A stretch of DNA of 64,000 nucleotides from CAWIUB01 sp963839995 (GTDB taxonomy: Bacteria > Actinomycetota > Actinomycetes > Mycobacteriales > Jatrophihabitantaceae): NCBI GenBank assembly GCA_963839995.1, contig CAWIXH010000001.1, positions 372,001 through 436,000 on the forward strand. Direction: 5' to 3'. Of this stretch, positions 1-11,131 are shown in pieces. A program made the position numbers and the translations under genes. The notes beneath the pieces are model-generated. The model had not been told where the DNA came from. It ran no database searches and saw nothing but the letters and a program-made list of their open reading frames with translations. Each line of letters starts with the position of its first letter. Position 1 is the stretch's first letter.

Positions 1-262
1 GGCCGGTCGGGATGACGACGCTGTTGGACTCCACGGCGGCCACGCGATCGAGGCCGGGGAGCAGGCCAACCGTCCGCCCGCCAGCACGCTGCGCACCCCG
101 CGCGGCAGCAGCCATGACGCCGCCCAACCCGCCGGTGACGACGATCGTTCGCCGTGCGGCCAGCAGGGCGCCCGTCGCCTCGGCGAGATCGCATTCCTGC
201 GCGGTGGCCCGGTCGCCGGGGCCGACGACGCCTACGTATCGATCTAGCCCGCCGTCGTCCAC
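1..262 (-). CDS. SLOG-fold protein, TIGR00725-like (3' end beyond window)
   Basis: The N-terminal 87 codons of a minus-strand gene that runs off the left edge. The translation starts MDDGGLDRYVGVVGPGD, followed by IVVTGGLGGVMAAAARGA, a GG-TVGLLPG segment and VVIPTG. This order of glycine-rich loops is that of the TIGR00725 branch of the SLOG / 'putative lysine decarboxylase' Rossmann families, which bind nucleotides or nucleotide-derived ligands; the cellular role of this branch is not well defined. The GTG at 262-260 is the first start codon before the conserved core. No clear ribosome binding site is visible and the frame stays open upstream, so the start is tentative. It lies 23 nt downstream of the Pro/Ser-rich protein on the same strand. 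Confidence 0.6.
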   Translation of the reverse strand, partial: MDDGGLDRYVGVVGPGDRATAQECDLAEATGALLAARRTIVVTGGLGGVMAAAARGAQRAGGRTVGLLPGLDRVAAVESNSVVIPTG

Positions 263-285
263 CGGTCCATCAGACCACGACCTGC

Positions 286-1329
286 CTACGGGGTCGGGCT
301 CGACGACGTTGGTGTGCTCGAATCGGACGGGCTCGACGTGTCCGATGATGGGACCGGGCTGGACGCAGGCGGCTGGCTCGAGCCGGACGGGCTCGGCGTG
401 CCAGACGGGGGCGGGCTGGACGACGGCGGCGGGGGGGCCGAGCCGGACCGGTTCGGCGCGCCGGACGGGGCCGGGCTGGCCGGCGGTGCGCTCGAGCCCG
501 CCGGCGCGCTGGCTGCGAGCGGCGGACTGCCGAGACTGGATCCACCCGAACTGGGCCCGGGTGCGCCGGCGCCGACCGCCACGGGGTCGGGCGCGGGTGC
601 GCAGACCTGGCACGGGCGCCCGCCGGGTCCGGTGCTCGTCGCCGGCGGCCGCGTCACGGATCCCACCGAGGAGGCCTGGGATGCGCCTGCCGGCGAGGTT
701 GCCGACGGTCCGAGCGGGACGGCGGCCGGTGCGGTGTCCTGGGGGCTGTGCACACCGAACGCCGCGATCAGGCTGAGCGCGAGGACGACCGCGGCGACCC
801 CGCCGAGCGCGGCGAGCAGGCCGGGACCGCGGGGGAGGGCGGGAGGGTGTAGATGCGGCGACGCGATGACAGGCGGTTGCGCGCGATCCGGGGCCGGCGC
901 TTCCGGTGCCCCGTCCGGCACGGGATCCGCCCTCGCGCTGTGCGGCTGCTGAGGGATCGCCCTTGGCGGCCGAGCGGACGCCTGAGCCCGGCGCACGGCC
1001 GCAGCACGGACAAGCTTCTCCGTCTGCCATGCCGCGCGCGTCTTGGGTCTGCGCTGTGCGCCGGGTGGTTCAAGCGGCTCAACCTGCGCGGCACATGCGC
1101 GGGCGGCCCGCGCGACGTTCGGCCGCCTGCGCCCGGCGAGGCCGGTGCGGCCCGCGCCGGGCACCGCGCCGCGGGCCAGGCCGGCGACGTGCCGGGGTGG
1201 CCGAGTCTTGGCAGCCTCGGCTGATCCCCCACTCCGCTTCTTGGGCAAGAGTCCCCCGCTGAGCCGACCGACCGCGGACCGCGACCGACGTCGGGCCAAT
1301 AACCTACCGCGTTGGCACGCAGCGAGCAC
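286..1329 (-). CDS. Pro/Ser-rich single-pass membrane protein, unknown function
   Basis: Unrecognised protein of at most 347 residues. It has an Arg/Ala-rich N-terminal part, one hydrophobic segment (LLAALGGVAAVVLALSLIAA, about residues 169-188), and a C-terminal tail of about 150 residues made almost wholly of Pro, Ser, Gly, Ala and Thr. That layout suggests an anchored protein with an extended extracytoplasmic tail, perhaps crossing the cell wall. The GTG at 1329 directly follows the meaB stop, so the gene may be the tail of the mutA-mutB-meaB transcript. The very Arg-rich N-terminus may be non-coding and the true start could be further in, before the membrane segment. Low-complexity composition prevents a functional call. 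Confidence 0.45.
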   Translation of the reverse strand: MLAACQRGRLLARRRSRSAVGRLSGGLLPKKRSGGSAEAAKTRPPRHVAGLARGAVPGAGRTGLAGRRRPNVARAARACAAQVEPLEPPGAQRRPKTRAAWQTEKLVRAAAVRRAQASARPPRAIPQQPHSARADPVPDGAPEAPAPDRAQPPVIASPHLHPPALPRGPGLLAALGGVAAVVLALSLIAAFGVHSPQDTAPAAVPLGPSATSPAGASQASSVGSVTRPPATSTGPGGRPCQVCAPAPDPVAVGAGAPGPSSGGSSLGSPPLAASAPAGSSAPPASPAPSGAPNRSGSAPPPPSSSPPPSGTPSPSGSSQPPASSPVPSSDTSSPSDSSTPTSSSPTP

Positions 1330-2339
1330 TCACCGGTCGCGAGCCGATACCGAATCTTGGCCTGACGTCCTCCCGTCGAGTGCGGCGAGGATTCGTTGCG
1401 CGGCCTGGTCCGGTGTCATCCGTCCGGAGAGGAGCGCGGCCTCGGTCGAGGCGGCCACCTCCCGCACGCCGGGAGCGTCAAGGCGAGCCAGCAGCCGGTC
1501 ACGCACCATCGCTCGCGTCCACTCGACGAGCTGCCGCCGCCGTTTTCGCTCCAGACCGCCATCGGCGGCGAGCTGGTCGCGGTGGCGGATGACGTGCTTC
1601 CACACCTTGTCGAGCCCGGCATTGGTCAGGGCACTGCAGGTGACGACCGGCGTCCGCCATTCGCCCTCGGTGCCCCGCAACAACCGCAGAGCCGACGACA
1701 ATTCCCTTGCGGCGCGGGCCGATTCCGCAACGTGGGGACCATCGGCCTTGTTGACGGCAATCACGTCGACGATCTCCAGGATGCCGCGCTTCATGCCCTG
1801 CAGCTGATCGCCGCTGCGCGCCATGGTGAGGAACACGAAGGTGTCGACCATATCGGCCACCACGAACTCCGACTGGCCGACACCGACCGTCTCGACGAGG
1901 ACGATGTCGTAGCCCGCGGCCTCCATCACGAGCATCGTCTCGCGGGTGGCCGCCGCGACTCCGCCCAGTGTCCCGGACGAAGGCGACGGCCGGACGAACG
2001 CGTGCGACTCGTTGGCCAGCCGGGTCATCCGAGTCTTGTCCCCCAGGATGCTGCCGCGGGTGCGTGCCGAGGACGGGTCGACGGCCAGCACCGCCACCCG
2101 GTGCCCGTCGGCGAGCAGGTTCATGCCAAGGGTGTCGATGAATGTCGACTTGCCCACCCCGGGGACGCCGGTGATGCCGACCCGCTCGGCCTTTCCGGTG
2201 TGCGGCAGCAGCTCGACGAGCAGTTGCTGGGCATGCGCGCGATGGTCCGCGCGACGCGACTCGACCAGCGTGATGGCCTTGGCGATCTGCGCGCGGTCGC
2301 CAGCCAGCACTCCGTCGACTCGACGGGCGAGCTCGGTCG

Positions 2340-2343
<4 letters not shown>
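1330..2343 (-). CDS. meaB: Methylmalonyl-CoA mutase-associated GTPase MeaB
   Basis: G3E-family GTPase of 337 residues, the normal length. MeaB docks on methylmalonyl-CoA mutase, gates adenosylcobalamin loading and protects or reactivates the enzyme by GTP hydrolysis. Visible motifs: Walker A GVPGVGKST (59-67), the AVDPSS switch region with SILGDKTRM (about 87-106), ETVGVGQSE (about 151-159) and the guanine-specificity NKAD (198-201). The GTG start at 2343 overlaps the mutB stop as GTGA, so the two are translationally coupled and probably made in proportion. Third gene of the operon mutA-mutB-meaB. Confidence 0.95.
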
Positions 2344-4522
<2,179 letters not shown>

Positions 4523-4526
<4 letters not shown>

Positions 4527-6334
4527 GCCGACACCCCCAGATCGGCCAACGTCGTGGTCAGGACCTCGACTGCGTCGCACCCGTCGTAGAGGTATCCATC
4601 GACGCCTGCGTCTCTACCCGGCGGCGATGCAGTCAGCCAGATCCGGCGGGCTCCGGCGGCCCGCAGCGCCGCGGAGGCTGCGGCCGCGTCTGCCGAGTCC
4701 AGACCGCAGAGGCAGGCCACCGCAGTGCCGCTTGCCCGGAATCCGGCGACCAGTTCGGGGACGTCGCCCGTGCGGACGACGGGCTCGATCCCCCCTGCCT
4801 GGAACAGGTTCGTGGCGAAGCCGACCCGCCCGGCATGCGCCGACGACGCACCGAGCGCGGCCAGAAACACCGCCGGACGGACAGGGGCCGCGTCCGCGCG
4901 ATCGCGGAGCGCCTCGAAGGCCTCGGCGTAGCGGAACCGCGGCAGCCCTCCGCCGGGCATGGCGGGCGACTCAGGACGTTCGAGCAGGGGCTCGTCGGCC
5001 AGCGCGAACTCGCTCACGCCGGTAATCGGGTCGCGCCGATGGGCGATGTTGTCTCGGCGCCTGGCGGCTGTTGACTTGACCAGTGACCGCACCGCGTCGA
5101 GGTTTGCCGCGCCACCGGATCGTTCCAGGGCGGTGAACCGGTCCCACGCCGTCTCGGCCAGCCGATCGGTGAGCGATTCGACGTACCACGAGCCGCCGGC
5201 CGGGTCGATCACCCGGCTCAGACTCGACTCGTCGTGCAGGATCGAGGACGTGTTGCGGGCGATGCGCCGCCCGAAGCCGTCCGGCAGACCGAGGGCCGAG
5301 TCGAACGGCAAGACGGTGATCGCCTCGGCACCGCCGACGGCCGCAGCGAAGCAGGCGATGGTCGTGCGGAGCATGTTCACCCAGGGGTCGCGTCGCGTCA
5401 TCATCGCGGCCGAGGTCACCGCGTGCTGCCGCTGTCCGCGACGTGAGCCGGACCCGCCGGCGAGTTCGGCGACGCGGTCCCAGATGCGCCGCGCTGCGCG
5501 CAGCTTGGCGATCGACAGGAATTGGTCCACGGTCACCGCGAGGCGAAACTCCAGCTGTCCCAGCGCCGCGTCGATAGACAGCCCGGCGTCGGTGAGCGCC
5601 CGCAGGTACGCAACGCCGACGGACGTCGCCACCGCCAACTCGTCAGCGTCGCTGCCGCCCGCGTCGTGGTAGATCGTGCCGTCGACGGTGATGGCGCACA
5701 GTGCGGGATAGTCGGCGATCATGCCGATCAGCCGCGCTAGCGTCGTCAGGTCTGGTGTCGTGCCGAGGCGTGCGGCCAGGCCGATCGGGTCTGCGCCGAG
5801 CGTCCCGCCCAGCTGCACCGGTTCGACGCCCCGATCTGCGGCGGCCTTCAGAAGTACCTCCGCGGCCTGCGCGATCTGCGTGCCGGTGTCGAGGGCGACC
5901 GGGGTCCGGTCGAGATGCACGCCGTCGAGCGCACGAGGCAGGTCGGTGACCGCCAAGCCGGACTCGCCCAGCACGAGCCACAGCGACGTCGCTCCGTTCT
6001 GGAGATCGGCCAGCACCGCGGCGTTGGTGCGGCCCGGATCCGGGTCACCGTGCCGCTGCCGCACGTCCCAGCCGGCGACGGTGCCAGCTGTGCGCGCGCC
6101 ACGGACGAACGGCGGCCACCCAGGCAGGCCGACGTCGGGCTCATCGCTCCTGGTGTACAGCGGCTCGATGAGCACGCCGTCGTAGGTCTCGGTCGAGAGC
6201 GCCCGCAGCGGGTCGTCGACGTCGCCGCCGGCGCCTGACTTGCGCAGCACCTCGGTCAAGACGGCAAGCCACTCGTCTCGGCTCGCGGCCGGGAATTCCG
6301 CGGCGAGCGCCAGCGGCTCGGACTGGGCGGACAT
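4523..6334 (-). CDS. mutA: Methylmalonyl-CoA mutase small subunit
   Basis: 603-residue beta subunit of the heterodimeric mutase. It shares the barrel fold of MutB (for example RIARNTSSILHDES and DPAGGSWYVESLT match the MutB segments RIARNTQLLLQQES and DPWGGSAYVEKLT). Its C-terminal domain has no DxHxxG cobalt-ligand motif: the matching region reads LAALGASSAHAGRVGFATN. That is the usual picture of a structural subunit that does not hold B12. ATG at 6334 (MSAQSEPL) is preferred because upstream residues have no family resemblance. First gene of the mutA-mutB-meaB operon, coupled to mutB by an ATGA overlap. The 113 nt between this start and the divergent gene at 6448 should hold the promoters. 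Confidence 0.93.
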
Positions 6335-6447
6335 GTCAAGAATCGTATGGCTGACCAACGCTGTGGGGGCCCGCGAGGTGGCCGATCTCTCGCGCCGCCC
6401 AGATGAGTGCGCCGGAACCTGCCGGGCGGCCCGACCGTTGGGAACGT

Positions 6448-6780
6448 ATGGAGGGCACGGCGGGAGCGAGGGCCACGCGGGTACGTAGCGTGGCGCTTCT
6501 CGCCCTGTTGTTCTGCATCTTCGGGTTGATTGCGCCGGTCGCCGCTCGGGCGGCCGGCAGCTCGAGCCATCCCGCGTTGCACGCCATCCACGCCGCAACG
6601 ACGACTGCGGATCACCGCGGGTCGCTGCAGCGGCTCGACCTGCCGCACGCTGCACTGCCCAATTCGGACACCGACAAATCGGGCCCGGCGCGCGCCGCTA
6701 CGCCCTCGGTGCAGACCATCAGCACGATCACAGTCGATTCAGCGCGGACTCGAGGCCCGCCGGCAAAGGCTTACTCCTAG
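6448..6780 (+). CDS. Small secreted protein, unknown function
   Basis: 110-residue protein beginning MEGTAGARATRVRSVALLALLF, with a positively charged start, a hydrophobic core (about residues 13-28) and an APVAARAAG end that looks like a signal-peptidase I site. The mature part is short, His/Ala/Thr-rich and without recognisable domain or cysteines. It is divergent from mutA and 35 nt ahead of the DksA-like gene on the same strand. An ATG 45 nt upstream is possible but would put charged residues before an already adequate signal peptide. Function unknown; could be cell-envelope related. Confidence 0.5.
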   Translation: MEGTAGARATRVRSVALLALLFCIFGLIAPVAARAAGSSSHPALHAIHAATTTADHRGSLQRLDLPHAALPNSDTDKSGPARAATPSVQTISTITVDSARTRGPPAKAYS

Positions 6781-6815
6781 CCCAAGCCGTCCCAGCCTCG
6801 TCAGGGAGTTCCGCA

Positions 6816-7172
6816 ATGAGACCTGTCACGATGCCGGCTCAGCCAAACGCGCCGGCGCTCACCCCATCCCGACTCACGGCGTTGCGCACGCTGCTCGAAG
6901 AGCAGCGCAACTTCCGCATCGAGCAGCTCGCGCAGTTGCGCGACGGCAACGAGCCAACCCTGCTGCGCGGTGTCGACCGCGAGATCAGCGACTCGCTCGT
7001 CGCCGGCGCGCGAGCTGCGTTGGACGACGTGCTCGACGCGATGCGTCGGATGGACGCCGGTACCTACGGCATCTGCCCGGACTGCCAGGCGCCGCTGCCG
7101 ATCGAGCGGCTGGAGATCCTGCCGCAGGTCGCGCGGTGCATAGCGTGCCAGCGCAGGGCAACCCTTGGCTGA
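6816..7172 (+). CDS. TraR/DksA-type zinc-finger protein
   Basis: 118-residue member of the DksA/TraR family. An N-terminal helical stretch (about 18-80) is followed by a four-cysteine zinc finger: C87-P-D-C90 and C108-I-A-C111. Family members bind the RNA polymerase secondary channel and modulate initiation. This actinobacterial form has RNFRIEQL and ISDSLVAGARAALDDV in the coiled-coil position rather than the DxxDxA tip of E. coli DksA, so a canonical ppGpp-linked role cannot be assumed. A GGGAG site precedes the ATG at a normal distance. A hairpin follows immediately after its stop, suggesting at least partial separation from punA. Confidence 0.85.
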   Translation: MRPVTMPAQPNAPALTPSRLTALRTLLEEQRNFRIEQLAQLRDGNEPTLLRGVDREISDSLVAGARAALDDVLDAMRRMDAGTYGICPDCQAPLPIERLEILPQVARCIACQRRATLG

Positions 7173-7174
7173 CC

Positions 7175-7194
7175 CCGGACCGGACTTGGTCCGG
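7175..7194 (+). terminator. Terminator-like hairpin after the DksA-type gene
   Basis: Perfect 7-bp arms CCGGACC (7175-7181) and GGTCCGG (7188-7194) with a 6-nt loop, starting 2 nt after the stop codon. No T-run follows, so termination is probably weak or factor-dependent. Confidence 0.4.
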
Positions 7195-7214
7195 AATCAC
7201 TAGGCTCGGCGGAC

Positions 7215-8012
7215 GTGACGCAGACCGATCCCGCCACCCTCGCCCGATCGGCCGCCGATACATTGGCCGAACGCACCGGCATCGCCCGCCACGACGTCGC
7301 AATCGTCCTCGGCTCGGGATGGCTCCCCGCGGTCGACGCGCTGGGCCAGGCGTCGGCCGAGCTGACGGTCACCGAGCTGCCCGGCTTCCTGCCGCCCGCC
7401 GTCGTCGGCCACGCCGGCCGGCTGCACTCGATCGAGGTCGGGACGCAGCGGGTACTGGCCTTCCTCGGCCGCACGCACCTGTATGAAGGACGCGGCGTCG
7501 AGCCGGTCGTGCACGGCGTCCGCACCGCGGTCGCAGCCGGCTGCCGGGTCGTCGTGCTCACCAACGCCTGCGGCGGCCTGCGGCCGGGCCTGTCCGTCGG
7601 CGATCCCGTGCTGATCAGCGACCACCTGAACCTGACCTGGCGCTCCCCACTGCCGAGCGCGCGATTCGTCGACTTGACCGATTTGTACTCGGCCCGGCTA
7701 CGCGCGCTTGTGCGCGAGATCGACCCATCGATCACCGAGGGCGTCTACGCGATGTTTCCGGGCCCCCAGTACGAGACGCCGGCCGAAGTCCGGATGGCCG
7801 GCGTCCTGGGCGCTGACCTGGTCGGGATGTCGACCGTGCTCGAGGCGATCGCCGCGCACGCCGACGGCGCCGAGGTACTCGGCCTCTCCCTGGTGACGAA
7901 CCTGGCCGCAGGCCTCGGCGCTCCGCTCGACCACGAGGAAGTGCTGGCGGCCGGCAAGGCGGCGGCGGTTCGGATGGGGCAGCTGCTGCGCGAGCTGATC
8001 ACCCGGCTATGA
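7215..8012 (+). CDS. punA: Purine nucleoside phosphorylase
   Basis: 265-residue trimeric-type (PNP/MTAP family) enzyme that splits inosine or guanosine with phosphate to base plus ribose (or deoxyribose) 1-phosphate. Visible active-site elements: phosphate loop GSGW (33-36), GRTHLYEG (85-92), VLTNACGG (about 114-121), GPQYETPAE (183-191) and VGMSTVLEA (about 203-211). GTG start at 7215. Its stop overlaps the start of the phosphohexomutase as ATGA, so the two are coupled; the same punA-pmmB pairing occurs in mycobacteria. Product ribose 1-phosphate would be isomerised by a phosphopentomutase activity. Confidence 0.94.
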   Translation: MTQTDPATLARSAADTLAERTGIARHDVAIVLGSGWLPAVDALGQASAELTVTELPGFLPPAVVGHAGRLHSIEVGTQRVLAFLGRTHLYEGRGVEPVVHGVRTAVAAGCRVVVLTNACGGLRPGLSVGDPVLISDHLNLTWRSPLPSARFVDLTDLYSARLRALVREIDPSITEGVYAMFPGPQYETPAEVRMAGVLGADLVGMSTVLEAIAAHADGAEVLGLSLVTNLAAGLGAPLDHEEVLAAGKAAAVRMGQLLRELITRL

Positions 8013-9601
8013 GGGTGGATGAGGCACTGCGCGCCGCGGTCGAGGCCTGGATCGCCGATGAGGTGGACGATTCCGCAGCAGCTGAGCTGCGGGAACTGCT
8101 CGATGAGGGTGACCAAGCCGAGCTGGCCGACCGATTCAGCGGCCCGCTGACGTTCGGCACCGCCGGCCTGCGCGGGCCGCTGCGCGCCGGTCCGAACGGC
8201 ATGAACCGCACCGTAGTGCGCCGGGCAGCTGCGGGGCTCGCCGGCTGGCTGACTTCGCGCGGCCGCGTCGGCGAGACGGTCGTCGTCGGCTACGACGCAC
8301 GACACGGCTCGGCCGACTTCGCGTGCGACTCGGCGAGGATATTCGCGGCGGCGGGGTTCGTGGCGTGCTTACTCCCCCGGCTGCTGCCGACCCCGGTACT
8401 GGCGTTTGCGGTTCAGCATTTGGGCGCCGCGGCCGGGGTCATGGTCACCGCCTCACACAATCCACCACAGGACAACGGTTACAAGGTCTATGCCCACGAC
8501 GGCGCGCAGATCGTCCCGCCATCCGATGTCGAGATCGAGGCCGCCATCCGCGCGTTGGGGCCGACCCGACGGCTCCCTATGTCCGATGACTACCAGGTGC
8601 TCGACGACGAGATCGTCGACGCGTATGTGGCAGCCCTGGCCGCACTGGCAGGCGACGGGCCGCGCGGCGTTCGGGTGGTGCACACCGCACTGCACGGTGT
8701 CGGCGCAGAGGTGATCGGGCGGGTGTTCGCCGCAGCTGGCTTCGATCCGCTGATTCCGGTGCCCCAGCAGGAAAACCCCGATCCGGACTTCCCCACCGTC
8801 TCGTTCCCCAACCCCGAAGAGCCCGGTGCGCTCGACCTTGCGCTCGCGATCGCGGGGGAACAGGACGCCGATCTGGTGATCGCCAACGACCCGGACGCCG
8901 ACCGCTGTGCCGTGGCGGTGCCGGCTGGCGACGGCTGGCGGATGTTGCGCGGCGACGAGCTGGGCGTGCTGCTCGCGGATTCGCTGATGCGGCAAGGGAT
9001 TCGCGGCACCTACGCGACGACAATCGTCTCGTCGTCACTGCTGCGGGTAATGACGCAGCGGCACGGGGTCGGCTACGCCGAGACGCTCACCGGGTTCAAG
9101 TGGATCATGCGTGCGGCGCCCGATCTCGTCTTCGGCTACGAGGAGGCGCTCGGCTATGCCGTCGCGCCGCAGCTCGTCCGCGACAAGGACGGCATCAGCG
9201 CTGCCTTGCTCGTGGCACAGCTCGCGGCGACACTCAAAGCGGCAGGCTCATCGCTGCCCCACCTATTGGACGAGCTGGCCGCCGCGTACGGCCGCTACGC
9301 CACCGACCAGGTCTCCGTCCGCGTCGACGACCAGTCGGTCATCGCCGAGACGATGCGGCGGCTGCGGATCCGTCCGCCGCACACGCTGCTCGGCGAATCG
9401 GTCGAGTACGCGGACCTGCTACCCGACGCGGACGTCGTCAAGCTGAGCTGGCCCCGCGGACACGTGGTCGTCCGCCCGTCCGGAACCGAGCCCAAGCTCA
9501 AGGCCTACCTCGAGGTGGTCGTCCCGGACGGATCCGCGGACACGGCAGCGGCGCAGCTCGCCGCCTTGCGCGACGAGGTCCGCGTCCTGGTGCGCGCTTG
9601 A
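8009..9601 (+). CDS. pmmB: Phospho-sugar mutase (PmmB / phosphopentomutase-like)
   Basis: 530-residue alpha-D-phosphohexomutase. Catalytic phosphoserine loop TASHNPPQDNGYK with Ser149, metal loop DPDADR (294-299), sugar-binding GYEEALGY (about 376-383) and phosphate-binding RPSGTEPKLKAY near the C-terminus are all present. Family members move phosphate between C1 and C6 of hexoses or C1 and C5 of pentoses. Tight coupling to punA (ATGA overlap) and nearby deoC and deoA suggest that ribose or deoxyribose 1-phosphate to 5-phosphate conversion is the physiological task. The mycobacterial orthologue name PmmB implies phosphomannomutase, which is equally possible from sequence alone. Confidence 0.9.
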   Translation: MRVDEALRAAVEAWIADEVDDSAAAELRELLDEGDQAELADRFSGPLTFGTAGLRGPLRAGPNGMNRTVVRRAAAGLAGWLTSRGRVGETVVVGYDARHGSADFACDSARIFAAAGFVACLLPRLLPTPVLAFAVQHLGAAAGVMVTASHNPPQDNGYKVYAHDGAQIVPPSDVEIEAAIRALGPTRRLPMSDDYQVLDDEIVDAYVAALAALAGDGPRGVRVVHTALHGVGAEVIGRVFAAAGFDPLIPVPQQENPDPDFPTVSFPNPEEPGALDLALAIAGEQDADLVIANDPDADRCAVAVPAGDGWRMLRGDELGVLLADSLMRQGIRGTYATTIVSSSLLRVMTQRHGVGYAETLTGFKWIMRAAPDLVFGYEEALGYAVAPQLVRDKDGISAALLVAQLAATLKAAGSSLPHLLDELAAAYGRYATDQVSVRVDDQSVIAETMRRLRIRPPHTLLGESVEYADLLPDADVVKLSWPRGHVVVRPSGTEPKLKAYLEVVVPDGSADTAAAQLAALRDEVRVLVRA

Positions 9602-9630
9602 CCTGATCAGCGCGCAGCGCCCATGACAGC

Positions 9631-10308
9631 TCAACGCCGAGGGCAGCTGCCGGTCACGAACTGCTTCGGGACAGGTGCCCGGGTCGACTCCGCCGGAGTA
9701 CAGCCGGTCGAGACCAGCTGGTTACCGGCAAAGCGATAGGTGTGCCAGAAAAGGTGGCCGCTGGCGTAGTTCGGCGTGAAGTCGCTGTCCAGTGCGGCGA
9801 CGTCCAGGTCGCCGTCGCCGTTCATGTCCTGCGCGACGATCATGGCCGAATCGGACGACACCATCGCCGACGCGACCAGCCGTCCAGACCGCACGACGAT
9901 CTCCTGCGCGAGACCGGAGTGTGCCCCTTGGCCGTCCATGAAGACGCAGCTGGGCTCAGCGCCACTCGACAGGCAGGTCACCGAACCGCTCCAGCCGTAG
10001 CCGCTCGGGGCCACCCACCATTGCACCGCGACGCCGTTATCGGTCAATTCGAGGATCGGGTGTGTGGTGAAGTCGCCAACCTGGCCGGCGTGCCACACGT
10101 TCACCGCGTAGCCGTCGCGCAGCGTCACCGACTGAGCCCGCTGGCAGTGCCAGGTCGCACACTGCGCCGGCATCGGCACCGCGCTGGGTGGGGCTGACGT
10201 GGATTTCGCACCGGACTTCGAAGTGCTGGAGCATCCCACCAGAATGAGCGCGGCCAGCGTCGCTACCACCGTCCGGCGCCCGAGCCACGCTCTCGTGATC
10301 ATGCTCAT
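9631..10308 (-). CDS. Secreted lipoprotein with an EF-hand-like repeat
   Basis: 225-residue lipoprotein. The signal peptide ends in the lipobox LILVGC with lipidated Cys26, then a Ser/Lys/Ala spacer. Near residues 161-169 is DMNGDGDLD, a calcium-loop signature found in FG-GAP/VCBS-type repeats. Four further cysteines could form disulfides outside the cell. ATG 10308 is chosen because a GGAGGG site sits about 5 nt upstream; an alternative ATG six nt later is less well spaced. It stands alone, convergent with pmmB and followed by upp on the same strand upstream. Ligand and role unknown. Confidence 0.7.
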   Translation of the reverse strand: MSMITRAWLGRRTVVATLAALILVGCSSTSKSGAKSTSAPPSAVPMPAQCATWHCQRAQSVTLRDGYAVNVWHAGQVGDFTTHPILELTDNGVAVQWWVAPSGYGWSGSVTCLSSGAEPSCVFMDGQGAHSGLAQEIVVRSGRLVASAMVSSDSAMIVAQDMNGDGDLDVAALDSDFTPNYASGHLFWHTYRFAGNQLVSTGCTPAESTRAPVPKQFVTGSCPRR

Positions 10309-10445
10309 CCGACCCTCCGCGCGACACGGGGCAAACACCGGCGTGAAACACCACAATGCCGCATCGGCGGGCGGATTAGGTGGACCCGGCAGATAACGAT
10401 GTAGTCAATCCAGCCGCGGATCAGCGGGGGCCGCTGTGCCCATCG

Positions 10446-10471
10446 GTTCGGGCCGCTACCGCGGCCCGAAC
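10446..10471 (-). terminator. Hairpin overlapping the upp stop codon
   Basis: Perfect 11-bp inverted repeat GTTCGGGCCGC (10446-10456) and GCGGCCCGAAC (10461-10471), loop TACC. It includes the last codons and stop of upp. There is no T-run on the minus strand beyond it; the function could be transcript 3'-end protection rather than intrinsic termination. Confidence 0.45.
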
Positions 10472-11091
10472 TGCCTGTCCCCCGCGTCGCCCAGGCCGGG
10501 GACGATGTAGGCGGCGTCGTTGAGGCGTTCGTCGATGCTCGCGGTGACGATCCGCACCGGCAGCCCGCTCTGCTCGATCCGCGCGAGACCTTCCGGCGCG
10601 ACGAGTGCACAGATCACGGTGATGTCGGACGCGCCGCGCGAGGCCAGCAGCAACAGACAATGCAGCAGCGACCCGCCCGTCGCCAGCATCGGGTCGAGCA
10701 CGATCACCGGACGGCCGGCCAGCGAGTCGGGCAGGGAGGCCATGTACGGCGACGGCTCGTGGGTCTGCTCGTCGCGGGCCAGGCCGACAAACCCCATCTG
10801 TGACTCGGGCAGCAGGTTGAACGCCGCCTCGGCCATGCCGAGACCGGCACGCAGCACCGGCACGAGCAGCGGCGGATTCGCGAGCGTCACACCGGTCGTG
10901 GGGCCGACCGGCGTCGTCACCGGGACCTCGGTCACCGCGACGTTGCGCGTCGCCTCGTAGACCAGCAGCGTCGCGAGTTCCCGCAGCGCCGCCCGGAACT
11001 CGGCATTGCTACTGCGCTCGTCACGCATCACGGTCAGCCGCGAACGAGCGATCGGGTGACCAACAACGAGTGTCTCCACGGGCTCAGACAC
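10456..11091 (-). CDS. upp: Uracil phosphoribosyltransferase
   Basis: 211-residue salvage enzyme making UMP from uracil and PRPP in the cytoplasm. The PRPP-binding signature VLDPMLATGGSL and the C-terminal uracil-binding segment IVPGLGDAGDR are intact; PVLRAGLGM and EPSPY match the family. GTG at 11091 (MSEPVETLVVGHP) is chosen; a GTG 12 nt downstream is also possible. A longer in-frame extension upstream has no family resemblance and would overlap the divergent deoC start. It lies back to back with deoC, so the 40-nt gap should carry two promoters. It recovers the uracil released by deoA or cdd products encoded at 20594-22257. Confidence 0.94.
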   Translation of the reverse strand: MSEPVETLVVGHPIARSRLTVMRDERSSNAEFRAALRELATLLVYEATRNVAVTEVPVTTPVGPTTGVTLANPPLLVPVLRAGLGMAEAAFNLLPESQMGFVGLARDEQTHEPSPYMASLPDSLAGRPVIVLDPMLATGGSLLHCLLLLASRGASDITVICALVAPEGLARIEQSGLPVRIVTASIDERLNDAAYIVPGLGDAGDRQFGPR

Positions 11092-11131
11092 TATCGGCCT
11101 GGCGATCCCCGAACGACCTAAGCTGGACGGC

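Noticed and set aside
12..776. Plus-strand open frame at the left edge.
   Set aside because: It lies opposite a recognisable SLOG-fold protein and a Pro/Ser-rich tail; its own translation is Arg/Pro/Thr low-complexity sequence.
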